Notes: generated from the letters alone by a model not told the origin. Shown: positions 1 to 7,923, counted from the stretch's first letter. The stretch: 53,024 nucleotides of DNA from Clostridia bacterium (GCA_017398585.1 JAFQFS010000015.1:1-53024); one strand, 5' to 3'. Numbers and translations: made by a program.

Positions 1-103
1 TGCCCGCTCGGCTTGGCTGTCGCCGTCCTCGCTTCTGTCAGTTCTGTCCGCTGACGTCAAGTTTGCACAAACGCAAAGCACGAACGGCGGCAGCCAAGGA
101 GTG
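1..103 (+). repeat. Left terminal structured repeat
   Basis: Bases 1-80 match 52945-53024 in the same orientation with 9 differences by eye. Seven of these fall in the block 42-49, which lies in the loop of a small hairpin (GTCAG 37-41 with CTGAC 51-55). A larger stem pairs 13-25 with 85-97 (TTGGCTG with CAGCCAA at its outer end), with one G-T pair at base 20; the right-hand copy has C at that position. The right copy is cut off by the window end before its outer arm. No gene is seen in 1-404; a short open frame at 215-427 overlaps a repeat and a promoter and is not credible. Confidence 0.75.
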
Positions 104-280
104 CGGTGTTATACTTACAGTAGCTGAATTCTAAAAGGGCGTACTAGATCGAGGTTACGGAAGGGTCGAGCGCTGAACAAAACGGAGTTTTGAGAAGTCG
201 CTTCACTATTCCTCATGATCTTTATGACTATATGGCTACGGATCGAACGATTTCAGCCGTACTCCACAATAAATCCCCCT

Positions 281-345
281 CTATTTAAGAGGTTTGGAGG
301 AGAGTCTGAGAGGAACCTTTCCTCCGAAAAGGTTCCTCTCAGGAA
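281..345 (-). repeat. Family A hairpin repeat, copy 1
   Basis: Hairpin arms at 308-320 and 328-340 (GAGAGGAACCTTT with AAAGGTTCCTCTC). The tail (TTTAAGAGGTTTGGAGG) lies to the left, so the element reads on the minus strand. It is the same sub-variant as the copy at 52667. It lies upstream of the dCMP deaminase promoter. Confidence 0.8.
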
Positions 346-404
346 ACTCCACCCCTGTACACTCTCCCCCACCCCAAAATTCACTCCCATTTCACCATTG
401 TCCC

Positions 405-433
405 TTGTTTTTTCACAGGGGATATAGTATAAT
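405..433 (+). promoter_or_regulatory. Promoter of dCMP deaminase gene
   Basis: TTGTTT at 405-410 and a perfect TATAAT at 428-433, spaced by 17 bp, about 45 bp before the start codon. It probably drives the run up to rimI. Confidence 0.65.
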
Positions 434-479
434 AATTATGTATATCAAAAAATCCTGACTGTAATGAGAGAAATGATCT

Positions 480-968
480 ATGGGAAGAGTTACGAAAGAA
501 AACTATTATCTTGATATAGCACAGACCGTTTCGGAGCGGAGTACCTGTCTGCGGAAGCGGTACGGGGCGATCATCGTGAAGAACGACGTGATCATCTCGA
601 CCGGGTACAACGGCGCGCCGCGCGGACGGAAGAACTGTTCCGACCTCCGCTTCTGCCAGAGAGAAGAACTGCAGATCCCGCGCGGGGAACGGTATGAACT
701 CTGCCGGTCGGTCCACAGCGAGGCCAATGCCATCATCGCCGCTGCACGCGAGAATATGCTCGGCGCGTCTCTTTATATGTGCTGTACCGATCCCGCGGAC
801 GGTTCCGTCGTTCCGGACACCAATTCCTGCATGATGTGCAAAAAGCTCATCCTCAACGCCGGCATCGCGAAGGTGTACATCCGCGACACCGCCGACACCT
901 ACCGCGTCATCGATACCCTCGACTGGATCACCGACGACGACAGCCTTTCCGGTAAAACCGGCTATTGA
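480..968 (+). CDS. dCMP deaminase (ComEB-like)
   Basis: Zinc-dependent deaminase expected to convert dCMP to dUMP for dTTP synthesis in the cytosol. The 162-residue protein has the cytidine/deoxycytidylate deaminase pattern: a zinc-binding His79 and general-base Glu81 in SVHSEANAI, and Cys117 and Cys120 in NSCMMCKK. The usual His-Ala-Glu is His-Ser-Glu here, a conservative change. The GYNGAPRG segment (42-49) is typical of the dCMP branch. The ribosome site is weak (GAGAG about 9 nt upstream). It opens a same-strand run with a lipoprotein, an arginine phosphatase and rimI. A ComE operon role is possible by family only; no competence genes adjoin it. Confidence 0.88.
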   Translation: MGRVTKENYYLDIAQTVSERSTCLRKRYGAIIVKNDVIISTGYNGAPRGRKNCSDLRFCQREELQIPRGERYELCRSVHSEANAIIAAARENMLGASLYMCCTDPADGSVVPDTNSCMMCKKLILNAGIAKVYIRDTADTYRVIDTLDWITDDDSLSGKTGY

Positions 969-1014
969 TCTTCCCCCCGCACAATCCTATGTCTATGAAC
1001 GGAGTTGCCATTTC

Positions 1015-1641
1015 ATGAATAAATTCGCAAAAAGTGTGTCCCTCGGACTTGCTGTCCTCCTCCTTTCCTCCTGCTCGGGCACGCTCGTTAATCTCAAATA
1101 CGAGGACGGTCAGATGATCAACAAGCGTCTCCGCCTCGCCTATACCCCCGCCCCCACCAACTACGAACCCGTCTCCGTCGGCGAAGCCTACGGCTATTAC
1201 GAAAAGTCCGACATGACCCTCTACGAAATCAAGGGTCTCGATCCCAAGGAATGGCTCACGCAGGCCTACGCCGGAAGCGCGACCACCATTTTCTACTCCG
1301 ACGCCTCCACCCTTCCCACCCTCGCGGAACTGGAACCCACCAAGATCTACGTCACCGAAGGCGAAAGCGTCACCGTCAGCATCAATACCGTCGACGACCA
1401 GGCTGTCATCAACAAGGTCATCGACCTCTTCACAAACGGTACCTACGCCGAATGGCCTCTCATCGATGCCTACAAAACCTACGAACTCAAATTCTACTCC
1501 GAGGAAAAATACCCCCACATCTACTACAACCTCACCTACGGCGAGTTTGAAGAGGGGATCTTCCTCTACGACCGAAACACCAAGCACAGCGTCATGATCG
1601 GCGACACGCTCGCGGACTTCATCCCCAGTGCCAAAGGTTAA
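1015..1641 (+). CDS. Lipoprotein of unknown function
   Basis: A 208-residue secreted lipoprotein. The N-terminus has Lys4 and Lys7, a hydrophobic stretch (9-18) and a lipobox LLSSC, with Cys20 as the likely lipidated residue. The rest is rich in Tyr, Thr and acidic residues with no motif I recognise. It follows the dCMP deaminase by 46 nt, with CGGAG before the ATG, and precedes the phosphatase by 15 nt, so cotranscription is likely. Codon use resembles its neighbours. The lipoprotein call is firm; the function is unknown. Confidence 0.8.
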   Translation: MNKFAKSVSLGLAVLLLSSCSGTLVNLKYEDGQMINKRLRLAYTPAPTNYEPVSVGEAYGYYEKSDMTLYEIKGLDPKEWLTQAYAGSATTIFYSDASTLPTLAELEPTKIYVTEGESVTVSINTVDDQAVINKVIDLFTNGTYAEWPLIDAYKTYELKFYSEEKYPHIYYNLTYGEFEEGIFLYDRNTKHSVMIGDTLADFIPSAKG

Positions 1642-1656
1642 CGGAGGTATTCTCCC

Positions 1657-2172
1657 ATGATTTCCCCCGAACTTGATACCCTTCCCGCAAAAACAGACGG
1701 CGATGTCATCCCGAAAGATACCGTCCTGTTTGTCTGCACCGGCAATACCTGCCGTTCCCCCATGTGTGCCGCCCTGTTCAATGACCGCTATGCAGGACTC
1801 ACCCGCCATGCCGTCTCCGCAGGGCTGATGGCGGACGGTTCCCCCATCTCAGAAAACGCCGTCCGTGCGCTCGAACACGCCGACGTTCCCTCCCGCAAGC
1901 CGGACAACGATTACAAATCCCACATTTCCCGCACCGTCACGGCGGATATGATAAAAAACGCCGCGGTCGTCGTCGGAGTCACGTCGTCCCACGCAATGCA
2001 GCTCATGCTCCGCTTCCCCGCGTACGCTTCCAAAATCGCCGTGATGCCCTCGGAAATTTCCGACCCGTACGGCGGGAACCTCGCCCGCTACGAAGCCTGT
2101 CTCGCCGACATCGACCGTGCGCTCCGCGCTGCGTTCGGCTTTGACTTCCCGGAAGAAGGAGAACAAAAATGA
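1657..2172 (+). CDS. Low-molecular-weight protein arginine phosphatase (YwlE-like)
   Basis: Cysteine phosphatase of the LMW-PTP fold. The P-loop is CTGNTCRS with nucleophile Cys27 and Arg33, and SDPYGG near residues 133-138 supplies the catalytic Asp. Thr31 inside the loop is the residue that in Bacillus YwlE favours phospho-arginine over phospho-tyrosine, where PTPs carry Ile or Leu. A protein-arginine phosphatase counteracting McsB is therefore the best guess. The N-terminal extension of about 20 residues before the first strand is longer than in YwlE. The stop overlaps the rimI start (ATGA), so translation is probably coupled. Confidence 0.82.
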   Translation: MISPELDTLPAKTDGDVIPKDTVLFVCTGNTCRSPMCAALFNDRYAGLTRHAVSAGLMADGSPISENAVRALEHADVPSRKPDNDYKSHISRTVTADMIKNAAVVVGVTSSHAMQLMLRFPAYASKIAVMPSEISDPYGGNLARYEACLADIDRALRAAFGFDFPEEGEQK

Positions 2173-2621
2173 CCATCCTTCACGCAGAACCGTCCATGCT
2201 CCCCGACATCCTCGACATCGAAAATGAGGCGTTCACCTGTCCGTGGTCGGAAAAAAGCTTCGAAGAAGCCTTCGCTTCCCCGAACATTACCGTCTTCGCC
2301 GCCGTGGACGAAACGGACGGAAATACCCTTGCCGGCTTCGCCTGCCTGATGTGGTACGGCGACGAAGGTGAGATCCTCAACATCGCCGTACGTACCTCCG
2401 CACGTAAAAACGGCATCGGCCAGCGCCTCATGGATGCCATGCTGACCGAAGGAGCCGCAGACGGCGTGTGCGACTTCTACCTCGAAGTCCGCGAATCCAA
2501 CGCCGCCGCACGTCACCTGTACGACAAAAACGGTTTTGAAATCCTCGGCATCCGCAAACGCTACTACAGCAAGCCGGTCGAAAACGCCGTCATCATGCGG
2601 AAAACGATCGCCGCGGACTAA
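2169..2621 (+). CDS. rimI: Ribosomal protein S18-alanine N-acetyltransferase family protein (RimI)
   Basis: GNAT acetyltransferase of 150 residues, predicted to acetylate N-terminal alanine of ribosomal or other proteins using acetyl-CoA. The start matches RimI (acidic 'DIENEAF-CPWSE' at about 15-27). The acetyl-CoA loop follows at ARKNGIGQRLM, then the RESNAAARHLYDKNGF segment with the conserved Asn and Tyr, and a C-terminal KRYYSKPVENAVIM typical of RimI. It shares ATGA with the upstream phosphatase gene. tsaD follows after a family A repeat; rimI-tsaD adjacency is common in Firmicutes, often with tsaB and tsaE, which are not in this window. Confidence 0.9.
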   Translation: MTILHAEPSMLPDILDIENEAFTCPWSEKSFEEAFASPNITVFAAVDETDGNTLAGFACLMWYGDEGEILNIAVRTSARKNGIGQRLMDAMLTEGAADGVCDFYLEVRESNAAARHLYDKNGFEILGIRKRYYSKPVENAVIMRKTIAAD

Positions 2622-2640
2622 CCCTAACCCATACCCAGAT

Positions 2641-2700
2641 TAAAGTTTTTTGAAAGGGGTTTGGGGAAAACTTTTTTTCAAAAAAGTTTTCCCCAAGAAA
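2641..2700 (-). repeat. Family A hairpin repeat, copy 2
   Basis: Arms at 2661-2677 and 2680-2695 (TTGGGGAAAACTTTTTT with AAAAAGTTTTCCCCAA). The tail AAAGTTTTTTGAAAGGGG lies to the left, so the element reads on the minus strand. The hairpin ends 16 nt before the tsaD start codon, and an in-frame upstream extension of tsaD through it is not credible. Confidence 0.9.
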
Positions 2701-2711
2701 CTTCATTTCCT

Positions 2712-3788
2712 ATGTACATCTTTGCCATTGAAAGTTCCTGTGACGAAACTGCGGCGGCGGTCATCCGCGCCGAAGACGACAAGATCACGCTCCTCTCGAA
2801 CGTCGTTTCGTCCCAGATCGAAATACACGCGCTTTACGGCGGCGTCGTTCCCGAAATCGCCAGCCGTGCACACTGCGAAGCGATTTCCAACGTGTCCCGC
2901 GAAGCCGTCGAAACCGCCGGAATCTCCTTCTCCGACATCGACGCCATTGCCGTGACCTTTGCGCCCGGTCTGATCGGTTCCCTTCTCGTCGGTGTCAGCT
3001 TTGCGAAATCCCTCGCGATGACGCTGAACGTCCCGATCATCCCCGTCAACCACATCGAGGCACACGTTGCCGCCGCTTATCTCGAAAACGAAGACCTGAA
3101 GCCCCCGTATCTCGCGCTCGTCGTCTCCGGCGGCCACACATCCCTGTACGAAGTATCCGACTACGCCACCTTCAACGAGATCGGCGGAACCCGCGACGAC
3201 GCGTGCGGCGAAGCCTTCGACAAGGTCGGCCGCGTGATGGGACTTCCCTATCCCGGCGGCGCCGCAATGGACAAACTCGCGGCACAGGGCATGGAACTCT
3301 TCGATCCGAAAGCGAAAAACGCCCTGAAATTCCCGTCCCCCGCCGTTGCGGACGACACGCTCGACTTCTCGTTCAGCGGCCTCAAAACGGCTGTCATCAA
3401 CTACATCCACACCGAAAAGCAGAAGGCGAAGAGCGACACCCTGCCCGACGAAAAGCGCTGCGAGATCGCGGCGGCGTTCACACGCACCGTCTGTGACGGC
3501 GTGACGAAAAAGCTCGCGGCGGCACTGAAGTCGACCGGAACGAAGACCCTTGTCATGGCGGGCGGCGTTGCAGCGAACTCCCATCTCCGCAAAGCGGTCG
3601 GCGAGACCTGTGCGAAGTACGGCGTGAAGTTCATCGTGCCGTCACTGAAACTGTGCGGCGACAACGCGGCGATGACCGCCGCCGAAGGGTACTACATGTA
3701 CAAACTCGGCATGACGGCAGATCTGTCGCTGAACGCGTTCGCGTCCGACGAAGCAGCGGAAGAATACATGGATTCCCTCCGGAACTAA
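2712..3788 (+). CDS. tsaD: tRNA N6-adenosine threonylcarbamoyltransferase TsaD
   Basis: Transfers threonylcarbamoyl to A37 of tRNAs reading ANN codons (t6A synthesis), working with TsaB and TsaE. The protein has 358 residues, the family norm. It starts MYIFAIESSCDETAAAV, matching the ASKHA N-terminus. It has the metal-binding NHIEAH (His113 and His117), the SGGHTS motif, GEAFDKVGR, and a C-terminal AGGVAANSHLR. I place the start at 2712 because upstream codons run through a repeat hairpin. No Shine-Dalgarno is visible before the ATG. Confidence 0.96.
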   Translation: MYIFAIESSCDETAAAVIRAEDDKITLLSNVVSSQIEIHALYGGVVPEIASRAHCEAISNVSREAVETAGISFSDIDAIAVTFAPGLIGSLLVGVSFAKSLAMTLNVPIIPVNHIEAHVAAAYLENEDLKPPYLALVVSGGHTSLYEVSDYATFNEIGGTRDDACGEAFDKVGRVMGLPYPGGAAMDKLAAQGMELFDPKAKNALKFPSPAVADDTLDFSFSGLKTAVINYIHTEKQKAKSDTLPDEKRCEIAAAFTRTVCDGVTKKLAAALKSTGTKTLVMAGGVAANSHLRKAVGETCAKYGVKFIVPSLKLCGDNAAMTAAEGYYMYKLGMTADLSLNAFASDEAAEEYMDSLRN

Positions 3789-3802
3789 CGGTTTGTCCTG
3801 AC

Positions 3803-3846
3803 CTTTCCACATAGTTTTCAACAACCTGTGGAAAAGGTTATCCCAA
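3803..3846. promoter_or_regulatory. DnaA-box-like cluster upstream of dnaD
   Basis: CTTTCCACA at 3803-3811, the reverse of TTTTCCACA at 3827-3835, and TTATCCCAA at 3838-3846 lie within 45 bp. They differ from TTATCCACA at one or two positions. The first two form an imperfect inverted repeat. The rest of the tsaD-dnaD gap (3847-4055) is AT-rich and shows no gene. Confidence 0.35.
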
Positions 3847-4055
3847 GTTCCGAGAGTTTCCGACACACGAATGTTTATTCACCCTTTATTCACTCTGCAT
3901 TTTGTTTGTCTTTAAAGTATATTCATATTACGGCCGGATCCGACGTTTTTTCTCCGTTTTTTTCCCTGTTCGCCGCCAAAAACGGCGGACAACAGCGAAA
4001 TCGGCTGAATAATCGTGCGGACCACCCCGACGAAACGAGATTTTATATATACCGT

Positions 4056-5027
4056 ATGAAAATAATCCCCTTATACAAACATGAAATTCTGAGCCTTCCC
4101 GCAGAGGTGGTTTCCGAAAAGTTATCCACAGCCACCGCCGACGAACTCCGGGTTCTGCTCGCCGTGATGCTGGAGCGGGAGTTCACCGTCTCCGAGCTGG
4201 CGGCGAAACTGGACATGACCGAAAATGCGCTCCGTCGTGCGATCTCCGCATGGGAATCGTACGGCGCGCTGACGCTCGAGAGCAGTGCGGACAGCACGAT
4301 GACCGCCGCCGAAAAGAAGCGTGAGGTCATGAAGGACGGCAAAAAGGTAATGGCGGCGCCGGTACTGCCGCACTATTCCTCGGACGAAATCGCGTCGGTG
4401 ATGGAGCGAACGCACGGCAGTTCCGAACTGCTGGATTCCTGTCAGCAGACGCTCGGCAAAATGTTCAACGCGGCGGAGACGGCGATCATCATCGGACTGG
4501 TGGATCATCTGTCGCTGACGCCGGACTACATCCTCCTGCTCTGTTCGCATGCGGCGAACATGCAGAAAAAGTCGGTGCGGTATGTGGAAAAGATGGCGCT
4601 GGATTTATTCGACCGCGACATTATCACGTACGCGGCACTCGAAGAGGAACTTGGCGCGATCGAACAGCGGGCGTCGATGGAGCATTACATACGCGATCTG
4701 TTCGGCATCGGCAAGCGAAGCCTGATCAAGAAAGAGCGCGATTTTATCGCGAACTGGGTCGACAAATACGGCTTCGGCCGTGAAATGATCCACGCGGCAT
4801 ACGAAGTAACGGTGGAAAAGACAAAGGAACCTACCATGAATTACGCCAACGCCGTACTGGAAAACTGGTATGCGGCAGGTCTGAAAACGGTGGACGATGT
4901 GGAAGCGGCAGAAGCACAGCGTGCCGCGAACCGTCCGAAGGAAGTTCCCGCAGGAACGAGTTTTTCGACCGACAGCTTCTTTGAAGCGGCTCTGCAGCGT
5001 TCTTACGGTGAGGACGCGAAGAAATAA
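4056..5027 (+). CDS. DnaD-family primosomal protein
   Basis: Replication restart/initiation protein of 323 residues. It has an N-terminal winged-helix part (ELRVLLAVMLEREFTVSELAAKLDMTENAL as helices, split in fact by charged turns) and a C-terminal DnaD/DnaB-type domain ending in NYANAVLENW, which fits the YxxxIxxxW DNA-binding motif. A helicase-loader ATPase follows, which supports a DnaD-DnaI type primosome. The start is set at MKIIPLYKHE; upstream in-frame codons have intergenic composition. A perfect TTATCCACA sits inside the gene at 4122-4130. Confidence 0.86.
   Translation: MKIIPLYKHEILSLPAEVVSEKLSTATADELRVLLAVMLEREFTVSELAAKLDMTENALRRAISAWESYGALTLESSADSTMTAAEKKREVMKDGKKVMAAPVLPHYSSDEIASVMERTHGSSELLDSCQQTLGKMFNAAETAIIIGLVDHLSLTPDYILLLCSHAANMQKKSVRYVEKMALDLFDRDIITYAALEEELGAIEQRASMEHYIRDLFGIGKRSLIKKERDFIANWVDKYGFGREMIHAAYEVTVEKTKEPTMNYANAVLENWYAAGLKTVDDVEAAEAQRAANRPKEVPAGTSFSTDSFFEAALQRSYGEDAKK
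4122..4130 (+). promoter_or_regulatory. Perfect DnaA box inside dnaD
   Basis: TTATCCACA, the canonical 9-mer, 66 bp into the dnaD coding region. A single copy could occur by chance; it gains weight from the related sites at 3803-3846. Confidence 0.35.
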
Positions 5028-5057
5028 TTATAAAATTTTGGATACCAAAGCATCTCT

Positions 5058-5227
5058 GTTCTTTTTCTCTTCTTTCTTGAAGAGAGAAAAAGAACCAAAA
5101 AGAGAAGAATCGCTTCTCACGCCAGGGTATTTCGCCGTCTGCGGACGGCGACTCAGGGCTCTGCTGAAGATCCGAAGGATCTTCCAAGACCCCGCGACCT
5201 TTTAAAAAAGGTCGATCAAAACTTTCT
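5058..5227 (-). repeat. Family B multi-hairpin repeat, copy 1
   Basis: Lies between dnaD and its partner ATPase gene. Stems: 5058-5070 with 5083-5095 (GTTCTTTTTCTCT with AGAGAAAAAGAAC), 5133-5139 with 5144-5150 (CGCCGTC/GACGGCG), 5167-5173 with 5177-5183 (AAGATCC/GGATCTT) and 5196-5203 with 5206-5213 (GACCTTTT/AAAAGGTC). The order and linkers match the copy at 44054-44204 read on the opposite strand. Confidence 0.8.
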
Positions 5228-5266
5228 GTCTGACAATGTTTTGTTTTTAATTTAAGGAGAAACCGA

Positions 5267-6238
5267 ATGAGCCGCAGTGATACTATCCGCCAGGCAAAAC
5301 AGAAGATCGCCGAACACCGCGCCGGCGCCATCGGCATGTACGAACGCCACGTCGCCGAGGTCTCCGCTCGGATCCCCGAATTCGGTGAGATCGACAAACA
5401 GCTCTCCCGCACCGGTCTGAAAATCATGGCGGCCGCCATCGGAGCTCCCGATGCCGAAGCGGGCGTCGACATCGTCCACGCCGAATACGACGCGCTCGTC
5501 GACCGCAAACGCCAGCTTCTCGCCGAACACGGCTATCCCGCCGACTACTGCGACATCAAATACTTCTGCCCGAAGTGCTCCGACACCGGTTATGTGGACG
5601 TCAATATGTGCGAATGCCTCCGGAAAGAACTGGTCGTTGCCGCGCTCGAAGCCTCGGGGCTGTATTCTCTCGTAGAAACCCAATCTTTTAAAACTTTTTC
5701 TCTTGACTATTACGAAAAAGATGATAAAATAATAATGAAGCAGAATGCGATCCGTCTCTGGGAGTTCGCGAACAATTTCGTCCCCGGAAAGTCGGACAGC
5801 TTCCTCTTCATCGGTGCAACGGGACTCGGCAAAACGCATCTGTCCTCCGCCGTCGCACGCATTCTCATCGAAAAGGGCGCATACGTTGTCTACGAATCTT
5901 CGATCACCCTGTTCGGGGATTTCGAAGCGAAACGCTTCGGGAACAACGGCTACAACAGCGAGACCGGCGAAGACGTTGACCGCTACACGGACTGCGACCT
6001 GCTGATCATCGACGACCTCGGCTGCGAAGTCACGAACAACTTCACGCTGTCGTGCCTGTACAACATCATCAACACCCGCATCATGATGCACAAATCAACG
6101 ATCATCAACACGAACCTGTCGCAGAACGAGCTGCGCAAGCGCTATTCCGACCGCATCATCAGCCGGATCCTCGGCGAATTCATCCCGCTGAATTTCCGCG
6201 GCTTTGATGTACGCGAACAGAAACTGCGCAAAAAGTAA
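5267..6238 (+). CDS. DnaC/DnaI-type helicase-loader ATPase
   Basis: AAA+ ATPase of 323 residues predicted to load the replicative helicase. An N-terminal helical part is followed by a zinc-binding-like cysteine set in FCPKCSDTGYVDVNMCEC (about 103-120), as in Firmicutes DnaI-like proteins. Walker A is GATGLGKTH (about 183-191), Walker B is LLIIDDLGCE, and an Asn sensor sits in STIINTNLSQ. It ends with DRIISRILGEF, typical of the DnaC/IstB fold. Strong ribosome site (AAGGAG, 8 nt). No transposase is nearby, so IstB of an insertion sequence is unlikely. It follows dnaD. Confidence 0.88.
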   Translation: MSRSDTIRQAKQKIAEHRAGAIGMYERHVAEVSARIPEFGEIDKQLSRTGLKIMAAAIGAPDAEAGVDIVHAEYDALVDRKRQLLAEHGYPADYCDIKYFCPKCSDTGYVDVNMCECLRKELVVAALEASGLYSLVETQSFKTFSLDYYEKDDKIIMKQNAIRLWEFANNFVPGKSDSFLFIGATGLGKTHLSSAVARILIEKGAYVVYESSITLFGDFEAKRFGNNGYNSETGEDVDRYTDCDLLIIDDLGCEVTNNFTLSCLYNIINTRIMMHKSTIINTNLSQNELRKRYSDRIISRILGEFIPLNFRGFDVREQKLRKK

Positions 6239-6282
6239 AACACGAAAAAATTTAAATTTCCATATAAAAGGAGACTTGACAA

Positions 6283-7146
6283 ATGAAAATTGGCGCAATG
6301 GTTGAATCCTTCCGTCTTGGTTTCAGAGGCGGCGTAGAGAAGGCAGCTTCTCTCGGTATCGAAGGCCTTCAGGCTTACGCAACCACCGGCAGCGAACTTG
6401 CTGCTGAAAACATGACCGAAGAAAAGATCCGCGAAACCCTCGACATCGTAAAGTCCAACGGTCTCGTATTCTCCGCACTCTGCGGCGACTTCGGCCACGG
6501 CTTCATGAACCCGGACAACAACAAGATCTACGTTGAAAAGTCCAAGAGAGTTCTCGACCTCGCAAAGAAGCTCGAATGCAACGTTGTTACCACCCACATC
6601 GGTACCGTTCCGGAAGAAGAATGCGAAACCAAGGAAATCATGCGTGCGGCTTGCCGTGAACTCGCTGAATACGCGGATTCCGTAGGTGCTGCTTTCGCAG
6701 TTGAAACCGGTCCCGAAACCGGTAAGATTCTCGGCGAATTCCTCGATTCTCTCGGTGCAGGCGGCGTTCGCGTAAACTTCGACCCCGCAAACCTCGTTAT
6801 GTGCGTGGACGACCGTCCGGAAAACGCTCTCAAGTACATCGGCAAGTACGTTGTTCACACCCACGCAAAGGACGGCATCATGCTGAAGAAGAAGGTTGAC
6901 GAAGCAGTTGCGATCGGCGAAGAAGCAAAGGAACACAAGGCAATGCTCGAAATGGGCCGCAAGTACCTCGAACTTCCCCTCGGCGAAGGCGACGTAAACT
7001 TCGACGTTTACCTCCCCGCTCTCTCCGCAACCGGCTACAACGGCTTCCTCACCATCGAACGTGAAGTCGGCGGCAACCCCGTTGCAGACATCGAACTCGC
7101 CGTAAACTTCCTCCGCGAAAAGATCGAAAAGTTCAATCTGAAATAA
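6283..7146 (+). CDS. Sugar phosphate isomerase/epimerase (xylose isomerase-like TIM barrel)
   Basis: A 287-residue protein of the AP-endonuclease-2/xylose isomerase-like superfamily. Likely metal ligands sit at the barrel edges: Glu in FAVETGPE, Asp in VNFDPANL, His in VVHTHAKD, and Glu in FLTIEREVG. It starts MKIGAMVESF after AAGGAG. Synonymous codon choice (AAG, GTT, CTC bias) suggests high expression. The exact sugar cannot be read from sequence. It stands 44 nt after the helicase-loader gene, but a functional link is unlikely. Confidence 0.82.
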   Translation: MKIGAMVESFRLGFRGGVEKAASLGIEGLQAYATTGSELAAENMTEEKIRETLDIVKSNGLVFSALCGDFGHGFMNPDNNKIYVEKSKRVLDLAKKLECNVVTTHIGTVPEEECETKEIMRAACRELAEYADSVGAAFAVETGPETGKILGEFLDSLGAGGVRVNFDPANLVMCVDDRPENALKYIGKYVVHTHAKDGIMLKKKVDEAVAIGEEAKEHKAMLEMGRKYLELPLGEGDVNFDVYLPALSATGYNGFLTIEREVGGNPVADIELAVNFLREKIEKFNLK

Positions 7147-7156
7147 TTTAGTTTCT

Positions 7157-7217
7157 CGGGGAAAACCTTTTTGAGGAAAAGGTTTTCCCCGAACCCCTTT
7201 CCAAAACCTTTTTAAAT
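7157..7217 (+). repeat. Family A hairpin repeat, copy 3
   Basis: Stem 7157-7191 (CGGGGAAAACC with GGTTTTCCCCG), followed by the tail CCCCTTTCCAAAACCTTTTT. The stem begins 10 nt past the stop of the sugar isomerase. The tail repeats the sequence of the 5' arm (AAAACCTTTTT). Confidence 0.9.
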
Positions 7218-7237
7218 AAATAGGAATATAAAATATT

Positions 7238-7762
7238 ATGAAGCTGATGATTGCATCCGACCTGCACGGGTCGGCTTATTACACGAAGCTGGCGCTGGAC
7301 TTTTATAAGAAGTGCGGCGCGGACAAGCTGGTGCTGCTCGGAGATATTCTCTACCATGGTCCGCGCAACGATCTGCCGCGTGACTACGCTCCGAAGGAAG
7401 TTGCGCCGATGCTGAACGAATTCGCCGCCCAAATCATCGCCGTACGCGGCAACTGCGAAGCGGAAGTCGATTCGCTGATGCTCGACTTCCCCGTGACGCC
7501 CGATTATGCGGTCCTTTTCGACGGCACGACGACGATGTACCTCTCCCACGGACACCGTGAGGAACCGAAGATGGCGGAAGGCAGCGTCTATCTCACCGGT
7601 CACACGCACATTCCGCACGATTTTGTGAAGGACGGCGTGCGGTACCTGAATCCCGGTTCGGTCTCCATCCCGAAGAACGGCAGCGCACACAGCGTCATGG
7701 TGTACGAAAACGGAGAATTCCGCCGTTTTGATATCGAAACGTGCGAAGAATACACCATCTAA
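7238..7762 (+). CDS. Metallophosphoesterase, YfcE/MJ0936 family
   Basis: Small calcineurin-like phosphodiesterase of 174 residues. All metal-binding blocks are visible: SDLHGS at 8-13, LLGDILYHG, RGNCE, SHGH and GHTHIP. The family hydrolyses phosphodiesters with Mn; the native substrate is unknown. The start is MKLMIASDLHG. The ribosome site is poor (only GGA, 14 nt away) because the gene begins just after a family A repeat. A bidirectional terminator at 7781-7810 ends it against the small minus-strand gene. Confidence 0.92.
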   Translation: MKLMIASDLHGSAYYTKLALDFYKKCGADKLVLLGDILYHGPRNDLPRDYAPKEVAPMLNEFAAQIIAVRGNCEAEVDSLMLDFPVTPDYAVLFDGTTTMYLSHGHREEPKMAEGSVYLTGHTHIPHDFVKDGVRYLNPGSVSIPKNGSAHSVMVYENGEFRRFDIETCEEYTI

Positions 7763-7780
7763 CCCCCAGAAAGCATAAAA

Positions 7781-7813
7781 AACAGACGTACCCGAAGGTA
7801 CGTCTGTTTTGCT
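7781..7813. terminator. Bidirectional terminator
   Basis: Stem AACAGACGTACC (7781-7792) with GGTACGTCTGTT (7797-7808), loop CGAA, flanked by A-rich sequence on the left and TTTT on the right. It serves yfcE (+) and the small peptide gene (-). Confidence 0.85.
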
Positions 7814-7824
7814 TTGTCCGTGAC

Positions 7825-7923
7825 TCAGCCGCAGCAGGAGCAGTTGAGGATCGCGAGAAGGAGAATAATGACAATGATCCAGATAAGGGTATCGTTTTCA
7901 AAAATGTTGCAGAAGCATCCCAT
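7825..7923 (-). CDS. Small Cys-rich single-span membrane peptide
   Basis: A 32-residue open frame starting MGCFCNIFEND, then a hydrophobic helix (LIWIIVIILLLAIL), and ending NCSCCG. It carries five cysteines, two before and three after the membrane span. It is preceded by CGGAGG 8-13 nt from the ATG and followed by a terminator, so it looks like a true gene. A longer in-frame upstream extension lacks a ribosome site. Similar tiny hydrophobic proteins occur in spore formers, but I cannot assign a role. It reads opposite to yfcE and downstream of the CpXC gene. Confidence 0.7.
   Translation of the reverse strand: MGCFCNIFENDTLIWIIVIILLLAILNCSCCG

Noticed and set aside
215..427. 70-codon frame at the left end
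   Set aside because: It spans a family A hairpin and the dCMP deaminase promoter and shows no ribosome site.
3803..4130. Chromosomal replication origin
   Set aside because: Only one perfect DnaA box, and no dnaA, dnaN or rpmH nearby.
7157..7191. Family A hairpins as ordinary intrinsic terminators
   Set aside because: No T run follows the stem on either strand. One copy lies between divergent genes within a leader, and genuine terminators with T runs are present elsewhere in the window.
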